A stretch of DNA of 64,000 nucleotides from Limnomonas spitsbergensis (Eukaryota > Chlorophyta > Chlorophyceae > Chlamydomonadales): the NCBI GenBank assembly GCA_037349105.1, contig JAYJMM010000039.1, forward strand, positions 4,639,001 to 4,703,000, in the 5' to 3' direction. This document shows positions 43,146 to 53,891 of this stretch, in pieces (positions within the stretch are counted from its first letter, which is position 1; each line of letters opens with the position of its first letter). The position numbers and the translations under genes are program-made. Below the pieces are notes generated by a model. It had not been told where the DNA came from and ran no database searches. It saw only the letters and a program-made list of their open reading frames with translations.

Positions 43146-43791
43146 ACACCATCTTCTTCAAAACTGCCTTCACATTGACATGCTCCTTCTGCATCGCAGC
43201 TATCACGACATCCCTGCCGTTCAGCACGCTCATGCTAGCCTTCAGTCCCGCTACATCATCACGAATGATCAGGAAAGATGGCTCAACGACTTCCTTCACC
43301 CACGTAGAAACCTTCTTCTCGAGCTCCACGAACTCCTTTTTTAATTCAAAGCATTTTGTTGCGTGCATCTGAAGCATCAACTCGTCGATTTTCTGGGAGA
43401 ATTGCTCCACCATGGGACGCACCGCCACATTCTGCCCCTCCAGCCACTTGATCCTCTGTCCCTCCAGCCACTTGATCCTCTGTCCTAGCAGCTCGTTTGT
43501 CCCTCGCAGATGCCCGACTAGCTCCTCCAGCGCAACCAATCTCTGGTCGAGGACTAGATGTTGGCCCTTCCAACGCTGAGTTCCTCCCTCGTCATGTAGA
43601 TCCACATCCATCGCCGCCATAGAGGGCTCGTCTCCTTGATGACATACCTCGCCATGATCATCAAATCGCAAATGCTGCTGCTGTTCCTTCCGTCTTGATC
43701 TCCTGCCAGTGCCTGCGCTGCTGCCCGTGGGAACTTTAAATTTCTGCTGCGGGCTGAAGTCGTCAAATTCGTGCGATAAATGATTGGGCAT
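43081..43791 (-). CDS. Coiled-coil ORF (236 aa), probably element-derived
   Basis: A single uninterrupted ORF with an ATG start. It is basic and Ser/Arg-rich near the N-terminus (about residues 20-40). A long charged helical section follows, with heptad-like leucines (LVALEELVGHLRGTNELLG), a short internal tandem duplication (GQRIKWLEGQRIKWLEGQ) and a second helical stretch (LKKEFVELEKKVSTWVKEVV). The last dozen residues come from the reverse strand of the SINE/MITE-like repeat tail. It lies just 3' of a LINE fragment on the same strand. A coiled-coil ORF1-like protein of a retroelement is possible, but I see no diagnostic motif. Confidence 0.5.
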   Translation of the reverse strand: MPNHLSHEFDDFSPQQKFKVPTGSSAGTGRRSRRKEQQQHLRFDDHGEVCHQGDEPSMAAMDVDLHDEGGTQRWKGQHLVLDQRLVALEELVGHLRGTNELLGQRIKWLEGQRIKWLEGQNVAVRPMVEQFSQKIDELMLQMHATKCFELKKEFVELEKKVSTWVKEVVEPSFLIIRDDVAGLKASMSVLNGRDVVIAAMQKEHVNVKAVLKKMVSEATLVSCVGAQLSRWEKRRN

Positions 43792-43824
43792 TGAGTTAAA
43801 CTGTGGTTATATTGTTATATCGTT

Positions 43825-44640
43825 ATGTTATTATGATTTGATACTTGGATATCTAGAAGGAATTTTAGAATCGGTAGGAGCTGGGACGCATGGGAATTCT
43901 TCCTATTGCAAACAAACCCATGCTCAGCCTGGCACAACTGGTGGAAGTTAGTGGCAGCGCCCGGAGGACCTGCCCACCCCCGCTCCCGTAACTGCTCCCT
44001 GACACTAGGGCACTGAAAGCACACATGCAGCGCATCCTCTACCTGCTCGCTATCCCCCCGTGCCCAACACCTCTGGCAACAGCGTGCCTGTCACCGCTGA
44101 CCGTTGCGCCGTCCTCTGGTATCAGCAGTGCTGATGGCGCCAAGCCGCAGTCGCAAATTGATGCGCACACAAGCACACTCCTTTTGAATAGTGCGGCTCT
44201 TGGCTTGCGCCAGCACGGCACCCGCCGTGGACTGGAACCAGGCGCGGTAGGTCGCCGCATATCTGTGCTCGGTGGTAGGGTCCCCACCGCCGCTTGCGTC
44301 CAGCCGTGCTTGCTCGTAGGCTGCGTCAACGAGTGCCAACACCTCTGTAACGGGTAGGCGCTGTAGGGCAGCTGCTGCCTCGCGCAAGGTGGGGGTGGCT
44401 GCCCCCCGCTCCAGCTCCTATAATGCACCCAGCAGATCAGAGCACCAGGTGCGGCCGCCAATGCCCTGGCTGATTGCAAGCTGCATATCTGCTGCCATGG
44501 CTTGAACCATGAGAGGGCTGTATCGCTGTGCCTCCGGTGCCACCGCTGCGTTGTAGAAGCGGAGGATATGGGCCCACCAGTCTCGCTGTAGTATTCCCCC
44601 GGTGATCACCGTTCTTCCCGGTGGCCTCGTTGTGGTAGGG
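43825..44640 (-). pseudogene. LINE (non-LTR retrotransposon) 3' fragment
   Basis: On the minus strand the reading runs LQRDWWAHILRFYNAAVAPE, GGRTWCSDLLGAL (stop), ELERGAATPTLREAAAALQR, YRAWFQSTAGAVLAQAKSRT, RINLRLRLGAISTADTRG (stop), then CCQRCWARGDSEQVEDALHV with CFQCPSVREQLRERGW. The C-x2-C...H-x2-C-x2-C spacing before a CPSVRE block resembles the zinc knuckle at the C-terminus of LINE polyproteins. It is homologous to 30815-31460. At least two in-frame stops make it inactive. Confidence 0.65.
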
Positions 44641-44657
44641 AATATCAAAAAATATAA

Positions 44658-45059
44658 CTTTGCGCATGCGAGGGTTGCGATATCATTGAGCGTGCTTTTG
44701 GCGGATTGAAGGCCCGTTGGCGTTGTTTGCTCACCAAAGTAATGCACAAAGTTACTATTATCCCTAGCCTGATTGTGGCATGTGTGATGTTGCACAACTG
44801 GCTCATTATTGAATATTCAGATCATTTATGTGATGGGGAAGAGGCAGATCCTGAGGATGCCTTTGATGGCGCAGGGGACACAACTCCAGAGGCTGACGGG
44901 ATAGCAGGCCTGAGTAAAAGAATGTTACTTGTGAATCATGTTTTAGGTACATATGGAATCATTAATAGCAAAAGAAAGGTGGCTACGGCACATGCCAAGA
45001 AGAGGAATTTGCTCCCTGTTCCACAGAAAGTGGCTGCTAGGCGCAGATTGGGCCAGTGA
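44658..45059 (+). pseudogene. PIF/Harbinger transposase (DDE_4-type), C-terminal remnant
   Basis: The open frame (133 codons and TGA) includes IIERAFGGLKARWRCLLTKV and SLIVACVMLHNWLI. These match the conserved end of Harbinger-type nuclease domains, where the last catalytic acidic residue lies in the IERAFG block and is present here. The frame is preceded by a stop at 44655, and the D-D part of the triad is missing. It abuts the opposite-strand LINE fragment. No TIRs were found around it. Confidence 0.8.
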
Positions 45060-45089
45060 TTGATGTAATTAAGCTCCTGTTTCAAAAGT

Positions 45090-45634
45090 TCAAGAGGTCA
45101 AGATGGCCTTCATCTGCTCATCAAACACCTTGTCTGTCAAAACGCCTGCAGCCTTCAGGGCCATAAGTTCCTTCATGTTCTGAAACTTCAGCTGCGTCGC
45201 CTACTGTGCAAACAAGGTAGTTTTCGTCTGCCCTACAACAGGTGACTACTGCCCGAATGCAGCCATACCTCCGAGTGCCTCGTTTATAGGCTTCTCCAGT
45301 CTCTCTTCTCTCTCTCTGTCGCCAGTGGGCTCCTCGGCCGCGGGGGCAGCAAGGACCTTGAAAGATGAGGCTTGTTGACCTGGCATGGGGGGGGGCGGTG
45401 CCGGAAGCCTGCGGCAGCCCTGCTCCTGCTGCCTGATGCCCGCAGCATGCTGATGGGGGATGCTTGGCCGCCAGCGCCTCGTGCCGCTGAAGGCGCTGCC
45501 CTGCTGCTGCTGCTGCTCGCCCTGTGCTGTGTGAGGCACCGTCCGCAGCTCCTCGAACATGTCGTTGGTGAACGTGCCAAAGATGATGCTCTCGGCGGGC
45601 AGGTTGCACAGCGCCACATGCTGCTCGTAGAAGG
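45090..45634 (-). pseudogene. Unrecognised gene 3' end: Gln-rich exon plus SHOCT-like last exon
   Basis: Two exon-like blocks. 45634-45269 begins after a CTACAG acceptor with FYEQHVALCNLPAES and FGTFTNDMFEELRTVPHTAQ, then becomes Gln/Pro-rich and ends at a GTATGG donor. 45191-45090 begins after GACGCAG and reads LKFQNMKELMALKAAGVLTD then KVFDEQMKAILTS and TGA. That is a short amphipathic end like SHOCT motifs (ELKxLxxxGxLTxxEF). The phases of the two blocks do not agree with simple splicing, so an exon is missing or the gene is damaged. It may belong with the minus-strand exons at 46434-47335. Confidence 0.45.
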
Positions 45635-45914
45635 CTGTAGGCAGCCACATGCAATAGGAAGGAAATTGAGAGGAAAGCATAGAGAAAGGGCTGCTCAGGG
45701 GTAGAACGGTCTGCTAACAAACATGAGGCGTCTGTATATATACCCCCCCCCCCATTCAAGAGGGGTCAGACAAATATCTTGGCTTATGAGACAGCATGAG
45801 AGACAGACATACAAGCTCAGCCAAGTGTCAGCCAACAAGGAAATCAGGGTGATCATCAGATTCGGAAGACTGTCATGCAGTGCTTTTCTTTAGTAGGTAC
45901 TCGGTACCATCAAA

Positions 45915-46055
45915 CCACCTTTGGCAGGCCGCTCGGCGGCCGACAAAGGCCCAATTGCCCCCAAACCTTGACCGGCCTTCATCCGGTGGCCCAAGAAGCA
46001 TGCATGGCAACACCTGGGGCCTCAGGCCGGAGTGTAGCTGAAATGTAGCTCAAGG
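45915..46055. repeat. Dispersed GGCC-rich repeat with GTAGCTGAAATGTAGCT end
   Basis: GGCCGCTCGGCGGCCGACAA, CCTTGACCGGCCTTCATCCG and GGAGTGTAGCTGAAATGTAG occur in the same order as at 41310-41575 and reversed at 47390-47515. Confidence 0.7.
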
Positions 46056-46433
46056 TCACTAAACAAAGCACTGTTGGCTTGGTGAATGTGTGTGTGTTTG
46101 GGGGGGGAGGGGCTACTCTCATCAGTGTGTGTGGCGGGGGGATACTCTCATCATAGAAAGCAAACAAAGCAGACCCTTCTTTCTCAAAAGGAATCTTGAA
46201 ACCTTCATTTAGGGAAAACCTGCTTGCTCTATGAATCATAGCAAAGAAAATCATTTACATTCTGGAAATTATGTTCTTTAGCACCGCGTACTTTAATATA
46301 TTCTTGTGTCATAAAATGTGATTAAAAAATTTAAGTCTATACTTATTTGGTTTTGAGGGATCCTAAATTGTGGCCCAGGAGAGGCATGCCCTATGCCCCG
46401 CCGCAATCGCGCCATGCGCATTGTCACGCCCGT

Positions 46434-47335
46434 CCAAGGGACACGGGCCCTTTCACTCCAGCATCGTCCCATATAACATCCAGAGCGAGAAGCTTGGACT
46501 TGCCTACAGTACTAGATACCAATTCCTCGGGCAGCGGCGGATTCGAGGGCGGCTCTATGTTGCTGCTTACGGACGGCTCAGCGGAATCGTCCTCAAAGAG
46601 CTTCCACCTTGGCGACAGCGACGGCGATGGCTGAAGCCCCTTGCTGTAGCCTAAGGCGCAAGATCAAGCAGTGAAGTGTCAGGAACACAGGCAGAGGCCG
46701 CTCGTCGATCGAGTCTGCACTGCGTTAAAGTTTTCTCACCGAGCTTGTCTAGCTACGCCTCCACACATGCTACGCTCGAAGGAGAGTCATGGTAGTAGTC
46801 GACGTTGAGGCCTGTCAGTAACGACTTCGAACGAACACCCTTGGGCAGCCAGAGCGCCTGCAAACGTGTGGTTGTTGCTCAGTTCAATCACGTAGGCAAA
46901 ATCCAAGGGGAAAAGCAGAATAGCTGACTTGCGCAGACATGACGCGGTGGAAGGGGCGGCCGTGCATAAAGCGCACGACTCTGCCATCGATGTCTTTGAG
47001 CTTCATTGTGCTTAGCGCAGCCTTCGCCTTTTGCCACTGGATTGGGAATTCGTTGTTGTACTTCTTGTCGACCCCTTTGGCCGCCTGCAGGAACAGGCAG
47101 ACTATGCTAAGAAACAGGACTCCCAGACGCGCGTGAATCCGCCAACAGGCATACCTGGAGGATGGGCATGCCCTTGAGGTCATCGTCTAGGCCAGGGCGC
47201 AGGCACACCACAAATGCCCCATCGTCTCTTTTGCTGAAGAAAAAGATGTTGAGGGTGTAAAGCGCCTCAGCAATTGGGGACCAAACCAAGCAGTTCTTGG
47301 GGTCATCCAATGTGGTAAGCCCCAGGTACTCCTTC
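46434..47335 (-). CDS. Unrecognised multi-exon gene segment
   Basis: Four exons read on the minus strand with agreeing phase 0: about 47335-47155 (LDDPKNCLVWSPIAEALYTL then IFFFSKRDDGAFVVCLRPGL), 47084-46929 (KKYNNEFPIQWQKAKAALST then RVVRFMHGRPFHRVMSAQ), 46857-46774 (ALWLPKGVRSKSLLTGLNVD then YYHDSPSS) and 46639-46434 (SLSPRWKLFEDDSAEPSVSS, ending GPVSLGRA, TGA). All borders are GT-AG. The first exon has an NxL...EALYTLNIFFF pattern that faintly recalls HNH-type proteins of fungi and algae, but I would not assign it. The 5' end is not placed. Confidence 0.55.
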
Positions 47336-47384
47336 GAGGCGCAAACAAGGAAATTAGTCAGTTATCGACACCGTTTATTTTATG

Positions 47385-47520
47385 AGTGACCTTCAGCTAC
47401 ATTTCAGCTATACTCTGGTCTTTGGCCAGGCATGCTGGCTGCTTGGACCTCCGGCCGGAGGCCGGTCAAGGTTTGGGGGAAATCGGGCATTTGGCGGCCG
47501 CAGAGGCGAACCCAGCAGCA
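47385..47520. repeat. Dispersed GGCC-rich repeat, reverse orientation
   Basis: TTCAGCTACATTTCAGCTA at 47393 leads into GACCTCCGGCCGGAGGCCGG and TTTGGCGGCCGCAGAGGCG, the reverse arrangement of 45915-46055. Confidence 0.7.
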
Positions 47521-47864
47521 TGCCTGGCCACACATGAGCAGTCGCGGAATCATCCCTCAGAGGGCGAGGGGGGGGCCAAATGCAGGGATACAACAAGCAT
47601 CACTTGAGCACCAGGTGGTGAGCACTGCAGGCGGTACCTCCATGCCAGCAAGATTGGATGTCCAGCAACAGGGGGGAGAGGGATGCCCATCCCCCCCAAA
47701 ACAGCAGGGCCCAGGGTGAAGATTGCGCAAGCCGGCGACCCTTTTGGCCGGCGACACTGCTTGGGCCGGTCAAGTTTCAAATCTTCCGCACGCGGGGCTG
47801 CCTATCAAGTATGGTCTTACAACACGCACACAAATCTACTCCCCACTCCATTGTGCCCACATAC

Positions 47865-48092
47865 CTCATGGCCACAGAATTGGGTAGGGGAGACACAAAC
47901 CTTGCAGGCTTTCGAAGTATCCAATCGAGCAATCGTTCCAGGGATTGTGCACACCCGGGCATTACCAGCAGGTCATGGTTTTGCGATTTTGGCCTAGCCA
48001 ATCGCCATGAGAAGTCGTCGCGCCGAGGGCGCAACACCCACGTTCCAGGGTTTATTACCGGGTTTAACTCGAACAAACAGAAAATTCGGAAT
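47865..48092 (-). CDS. Isolated exon of unknown gene
   Basis: An open exon on the minus strand with a GTATGT donor at 47864 and a TTAG acceptor near 48093. It reads VINPGTWVLRPRRDDFSWRL and AQSLERLLDWILRKPARFVS. The NPGTWVLRP block faintly resembles glycosyltransferase family 8 (FNAGxWVLRP), but key DXD-type residues are not in this exon. Its phase does not fit the next exon at 47335. Confidence 0.4.
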
Positions 48093-48187
48093 CGCTAAGG
48101 AACATTAAGCATAATTAGCTATGTCTGATACTAATTTGAGGAGAAAGGCAGGCGCACGTTAGTCGTCCCAGAGTCCAGGTCGGAATT

Positions 48188-48445
48188 TTGAGCCTGTTTG
48201 CTGCAGCGGCAAATAACACGGACATTCGCGCAAATCTAGTGCAGATTAGCGATGACGAAGGCCGGCCCCGAAAGGGGAGGCCCAAGAAAAAGGCCAGGGT
48301 GGAGCCTGAACAACAGCAGCCACAGCAGCAAGCAGGGACAGCGAGCAGGAGCAGAACAGCGAGTAGGACCAGAGGAGCAGCAGCCAGAAGAACAGCTGGC
48401 ACAGCCAGCAGCACAACAACAACACGAATGACCTGCCATGCTTAA
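48188..48445 (+). CDS. Basic tail ORF with AT-hook-like motif, probable exon
   Basis: The frame reads NTDIRANLVQISDDEGRPRK followed by GRPRKGRPKKKARVE, then Gln-rich and Arg/Ala/Thr-rich sequence to a stop. GRPRKGRPKKK is AT-hook-like, so a DNA-binding C-terminus (transposase or nuclear protein) is plausible. There is no upstream ATG in frame. About 80 bases later AATAAAC could serve in transcript ending. Confidence 0.35.
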   Translation: MSLFAAAANNTDIRANLVQISDDEGRPRKGRPKKKARVEPEQQQPQQQAGTASRSRTASRTRGAAARRTAGTASSTTTTRMTCHA

Positions 48446-49673
48446 GTATTTTGCCTGACTGAAACATGGTTGGCTGGTGGCCTTGAATTATCGTAATGAT
48501 GTCAATTTGCGTGAGATTTCAATAAACATTTCAAGGACAATCCCACAAAGTGTTTCTGAACTACGGAGGCTTCGCCCCCGAACCCCCACCGGGAGTGGCC
48601 CCCGGACCCCCAAGCTGGGGGGCTCGGGCGCCCCCACCTACCCCCCCCCACGAGGCCTGGCGGGCTCGGTTTTACGCCCACACTTTCCCCACTCAGTCAC
48701 ACTTCTTCACACCCATGGCTCCTGGAAAGTAAGTCCTGAAATCTGAAAAGGACATCACTGGTTCAAACAGAGGCAGTACACCACCATGCCGGAACACCAC
48801 GAGGCAGTACAATCAGGAGCTACACAAACCCAACAGTACAACCCCATTGCATTACAAAGTTGGGGTTGTACACCACAAGGCTGTACAACTCAGGGGCTTA
48901 ACACCCCAGGCAACTTAGGGGCAGTCAAACCAAGAGGAGATAAACACATGAGCGGAACAATCTATGCACAGTGCAATTGGAGGGAATACAAAGGAGTATG
49001 TAGGCAGCCATGCACGCAGCCATTCAGCCAAGTTATTAACATGCCAGAGGACGCTATTTCCACTCTACTCTCTAGCCGGAGGACCCAGATGTGTCCTAGC
49101 ATGTTGCTAGGGCTACGCCTAGAGGTCGCTCAAAGTTTTGGGCCTACCGGGCCCCTGGCAGGCGCGAAGAGGCCTGCCAAAGATGGTATTTCCACATTAA
49201 GGGAAGGGGGGTGACCACAGCCCGTGGTGGCACATTGCCTGATTCCCTAGTGACGAGCCCCAAGCGCATGTAGAGGAGTGCACCACAAAAAAATACAGAC
49301 CAGGCGGTTACCGGGGATAAATGGCTAAAGAAAAGGGCAGATGGGCTATAGTTCAGCTACAGTTCAGCTCCCATCAGCTACAATTCAGCGACCCTCAGCA
49401 GGTCTCGTGCACGGCCAGCCACACCGGATGGCGCATGGCAGCACGTGTCCACATTGACACCACATAAAGGGCAGGGAAACCACATGCATGCGCGCATGGG
49501 GGTGCGCTACCCTACCATGCATTTCCCCACCACCCTCAAGCAGCCCCAGCTCAGATTTCTGGACTGCAGCAGCTTTCTCTAGGTCGTCCATCCTGCACAT
49601 CACATTTCGAAGAAGGGATACAAGAAGTCAGCAATCAAACTGTGTCCCATGGTCCAGCTGTTCAAAATTGTGC
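48446..49673. other. No gene recognised
   Basis: C-rich sequence at 48560-48660 resembles unit repeats of GAACCCCCACCGG. Repeats of TACAACNCAGGGG/GTACAC occur at 48775-48950. The dispersed TTCAGCTACAGTTCAGCT motif occurs at 49353-49392. The open frame 48786-49214 is low in coding character. Confidence 0.4.
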
Positions 49674-50274
49674 ATACCGTAGTATCGGTCAATTTTCGTT
49701 TTATATTGAATTCGTTTTTTGTTTGGAAACCTCCTAATTAACAAAATTACGCTTTCGTTTCAGTGGTTCGTTTTTCTGATCGGAGGCTGAAAATTTTTAC
49801 GATCACTGGTTCGTTTTTGCTCCAGAACCGCTCAAACCGCTTGCCTTTCCGCTGAATGGTTGCTGGGCGCGCAACTCTGAGAGCCGCGACCTCCTTGGCC
49901 TGCCGGATAACTTGAAGGAGTGGGACGACCTCATAGTATCGAGCTGTAAAGGCCTGCTTTCTTCGGCGACTGGCCTTCGTTTTCTTCTGATGCGGTTGGA
50001 AGACGCGGCGGGGCCGCTCGCCTACTATCTCGACATCCGGTCTAAATCAATAATCACTGTGGCAGGAGCTGTGGCTACTGGTGCTGCTCCGGGAAGATTC
50101 GTGTTTGCGACATGAACGGCGCTACTCTTTGTGTGGCAATTTGTTTAGGGTTTGGGGCTTAAATATTCGTTTTATGGTTCGTTTTTGTCCAACGGTACAC
50201 ATTTTTATTGAAATCAACGGTTCGTTTTCTTGAAAAACGATCAATAAAACGAAATCGGACTGATACTACGGTAT
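49674..50274. mobile_element. 601-bp TIR element carrying protein-like sequence
   Basis: The ends are inverted: the left reads ATACCGTAGTATCGGTC and the right, reverse-complemented, reads ATACCGTAGTATCAGTCC, both followed by a TTTCGTTTTAT block. TA occurs at both borders, as in Tc1/mariner targets, though this is ambiguous because the ends are palindromic there. Internal GGTTCGTTTT repeats occur on both sides of the coding-like core. Confidence 0.8.
49838..50115 (+). CDS. ORF inside the 601-bp TIR element, possibly captured gene fragment
   Basis: The frame reads SESRDLLGLPDNLKEWDDLI, VSSCKGLLSSATGLRFLLMR and LEDAAGPLAYYLDIRSKSII, ending GRFVFAT and TGA. Codon use and amino-acid mix look like a real globular protein fragment. 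No ATG start is in frame upstream within the element. It is not recognised as a transposase. A captured host gene piece is my inference. Confidence 0.45.
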
Positions 50275-51599
50275 GTCAAGACCATATTAAGCAGTGATGA
50301 AGAAAACAGACAGGTGGATGAAGGGAATCTGTTTCGATGAATAGGGCGCTGCTACAGATTCGAGGAAGCAGTGCTTGCTCAATACGATCTGTTTTTAAGT
50401 GAACCAGGACAGCAAGGGCTGCAAAATTCTGTAAGAAATCCTTGCAAGGTGACTGAGGCTGTGAAACAGAAACCCCTGCTGTGAAATAGGTTACGCAACG
50501 AGTCGAATAAGTCGGACCTGTCAACCGAGGAAGGAACACTAACATTTCCCTGAGGGAACACCAAGAGACTGCAGAGATTGGGAACTTTGGAAAGGAAGGA
50601 ACACGGGCCAGCGGCCAGGCGTTCGTGCGCTACAGGTTCGGCTCCAAAGAAAATATAGAACAGGGTTCAATATCACTATAATGTATAAGCCCATTTCAGG
50701 GCAATCCCACATTTTGGGGTTCCGAGGCAAGTGACGTGCCGTACGCGTACGCAGCCAAACTGTGCGTCCTGCCGAACCCCGCCCCTTGACGTGACGTATG
50801 ACGCGAGGTATCGATCTCCCTTAAAAACGTACTTTTACTCTCCACACGTTTCAGTCAAATGACAGGGCATTATTTGCCAACGTTGGCAAGTGAGTGACGT
50901 CATTTTTTCCTAAGTCCGTCATCTTTGAAGAGGAGCGCATGCCATTAAATATTTGCATTACTTGTTATTTATCGACCTCGATTCCGATCATACCAAGTGC
51001 CCAGAGGGCCTCCATGGAAGCGGGGGTGTTGCAGGCGAGGGTGGACTAATCGCTGCTGCAGCCCATCCTGATGAGGAGCGATTATCTAAAGCTGCAGGTA
51101 CTACTTTTACTGGTATGAAGCGTGCCTGAACCTTCGCCTACTACAAGAGCATTCACTGCATTTTGGTGTGCAGTTTCAGCCCACATGCACAGCATTGAGC
51201 CAGCTAACACAGCATCCCACCCTTTTTGGGCAACATCTTACATGCATGCGCAGCTTCCGCCAGCACTGGCAGCCCCCGAATGCATGCCCAGCCCCCCGCA
51301 TGCATGCACGTTACCCCGCCCGCTTGCATGCACCACCGGACTACCCCCCGGCCGCATGCGCACCGCTTGCATGCACAGCTCCCACCCACATGCACACACC
51401 CATGCCCATGTGCACAGCATCCCGCCTGCTTGCAGAGCGCCCCACACGCATGCGCATTCCTTGCATGCACATGTCCTCGCTTGCATTCACATCACGTAGC
51501 CGCGCTCGCGACCCTCCACCTGCATTCTTAGCTCCTTCCCACATGCAAACACCCCGCCGGCATACGCAGTAAACCCCGCCTGCCAATATTGCAGCATCT

Positions 51600-52941
51600 C
51601 TCGTGACTGTATGCTAGAGAACCCAGCCAAGGATCCACGAGTCATGAACATTCTCACTGGCTGCAGTTCACCGGGGGATCTGGTCCGCATCTGCGAGAAT
51701 ACCGGCGATGATTTCACTGCGTGATCCATGACAGAGGAGGGGCTAATGACTCACAGCTGCTCTGCAAAGAGGTGTGGCCAGATATGCGGCCATATCTCGT
51801 GGGGGGACCAGAAGCTGCCTGACATGACATGTGGCGTCTTCAGGTTGGGTGGACTGCTGAAGGTCAAGTTGCATACCCGTATGCACCGTGCTTTAATCCC
51901 GCCTGGGCGTTTCGAGGCAGATGGATCAGAGTTCTCCTTGCTGAGGTAAATTTGCCCTGGGCTAGACTGTAAATTCGCTAACCCGAAGCTTTTCTATTAA
52001 CAGGGGCAAATGTACATCACGAGTGGATGTAAACAGAGCATGCCATGGATCAAGCCTTTGTAATGTATCACTTGCTCTTTCCCTTACCCCGCTTAGGTAC
52101 AGCCCCATGTGCTTCTTCTCGTATGAGGTCATGTGTGACTGGTCAGGGCAATGTATCGGCTGATGGAACTTCTACCGCAACTTGCTGCTCAGGTCAGTCA
52201 GATATCCTGAACTGCCACTTGCAAACAAAAAGGTGCAACCCAGGGTATGCTACACGTGTTTATTTTAGGGAGCCTCTACTGTGATTCAGCTAAGGCCCGG
52301 GGATCCACGTGCATCAAGCCCTGTTTTGCCCGGGCCACCGGCCGTAGGATGGTCAGGGTTTGGCACATTGCACGCACCTGCTCCATTTGCTCAGTTCTAC
52401 CATTCATGCCCCTTAAAGGTATCACATAGTGCCTATGACAGGCTCCATAGAGGTCACTGCGGCCGTTGTTGCAACAGCAAAGCAGCGCTTGCTCAGCAAC
52501 GAGTCGCCGCTCTTTCGGCGTGCCACGCTTGACGTCATCATGCAGCAGTATGATGGTATCACAATTGGCTTTCACCATGACCAGTGTTGCATCGCGGCCC
52601 CTTGTTTGGCAGATCTTGAGGCGCCGCTTGTTTTGGGGTCAAGCTTCAAGGACAGATGCTTTGTCCAGGACCATAGCCACCGTATATCACGGCTAGCCCT
52701 CGTGCAAGACAGCAGCTACTCTGCTGGTATCACTGAGGAGAAGCTTGATGACTTGAGGGCTGCTTTCGCTAGGATGCGCAGCGACCGCTCCGGGCATTCA
52801 CCAAAACTAATCAGGAGTTTGGAGAGCAACTGCGGATACATGTCTCATATTGTTTTCCTTCTGTGCGTGCGGTACTGTGTGCACCACATGAACACAGTTC
52901 AGAGGGAGAAGGAGTCAGGGGAGCGCTTCTTTGCGAAGTGA
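51600..52941 (+). CDS. Unidentified gene inside the 4.7-kb element
   Basis: Coding-like blocks: 51600-51723 (CMLENPAKDPRVMNILTGCS then GDLVRICENTGDDFTA, TGA); 51828-51945 (KVKLHTRMHRALIPPGRFEA, then a GTAAAT donor); 52096-52193 (YSPMCFFSYEVMCDWSG, with one in-frame stop); and 52421-52941. The last contains SIEVTAAVVATAKQRLLSNE, FKDRCFVQDHSHRISRLALV and EEKLDDLRAAFARMRSDRSG, and ends at TGA. The last block is the only long intact one (about 170 aa). The in-frame stop suggests decay or a missed intron. The function is unknown; it is probably the element's own protein. Confidence 0.45.
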
Positions 52942-53109
52942 CAAAAAAACTTCAGCCTGTCTTCAGTTGTCTATGCTTGGCTCGTATTTCCGCCAATATT
53001 GAGGTTTCCGTCCAAGCCGGTTTTGATTTGACTCAACAGCCTTACCCAGTGAAAGTGGCTTAGCAACAGTATCCCTCAATGGCATAACAGTATCACAGGG
53101 ATCCACACT

Positions 53110-53870
53110 CAAGATTTCAACCTTCAACCCAGCTTGGGTGCTCTAGAGTGACATGCTGGGAGTGCATCAGTGCATTTATGATTCCAGTCTACAGCCCAGC
53201 TTGGGTCTCCTGGAGTGGCAAGCCTAGGGGCATCGACACAAATTATATCTCAGTTTAACCCCCTGCTTGGGATTCCTCGAGTGGCATGCTTGTGGCTCAT
53301 CAACATAATTAAGATTTCAGTCTACAGCATTGCTCACGTCTCCTAGAGTGGCATGTCTAGGGCGCATCAGCATAATGAAGGTTCAGTATTGAGCCATGCT
53401 TGGGTCTCCTAGAGTGGCATGTCTGGGGCGCATCCGCATAATTAAGGTTCAGTATGGAGCCATGCTTGGGTCTCCTAGAGTGGCATGCCTGGGGCGCATC
53501 AGTATAATTAAGATTTCAGTCTAAAGCCTTGCTCACGTCTCCTATGGTGCATACCTGGGCGTGTCAGCATAATTAAGATTTCTGTCTAGAGACCTCCTCG
53601 GGTCTCCTAGAGTGGCATGTCTAGGGTGCATCAGCATAATTCAAATTTCAGTATTCAGCCTTGCTTGGGTCTCCTAGAGTGGCATACCTGGGGCAAATCA
53701 GCATAACTGTGATGAAATAAATGTGAAGCCGTAATACCGTCACATGAATCCTGAACTATACAATTTTCGAGGGGAAATCAGGAAACCAAGATTTCAGTCA
53801 GAAGCCCCGCTCAAAGCCTACTTGAGAGGCATGTCTCGTGCGTATCAAGCAAAATGAAGGTGCCTCAAAC
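53110..53870 (+). repeat. ~67-bp tandem repeat
   Basis: About ten imperfect copies of a unit with TTGGGTCTCCTAGAGTGGCA, TGTCTGGGGCGCATCAGCAT and AATTAAGNTTTCAGT. Confidence 0.85.
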
Positions 53871-53891
53871 ATCATGAAACAAAGGGCATGG

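Noticed and set aside
44387..46742. Reassigned TAG codon suggested by in-frame TAGs in several coding-like stretches
   Set aside because: The well-supported PEX3, ABCA and CNNM genes contain no internal TAG. The cases are in decayed elements or disappear with another splice choice.
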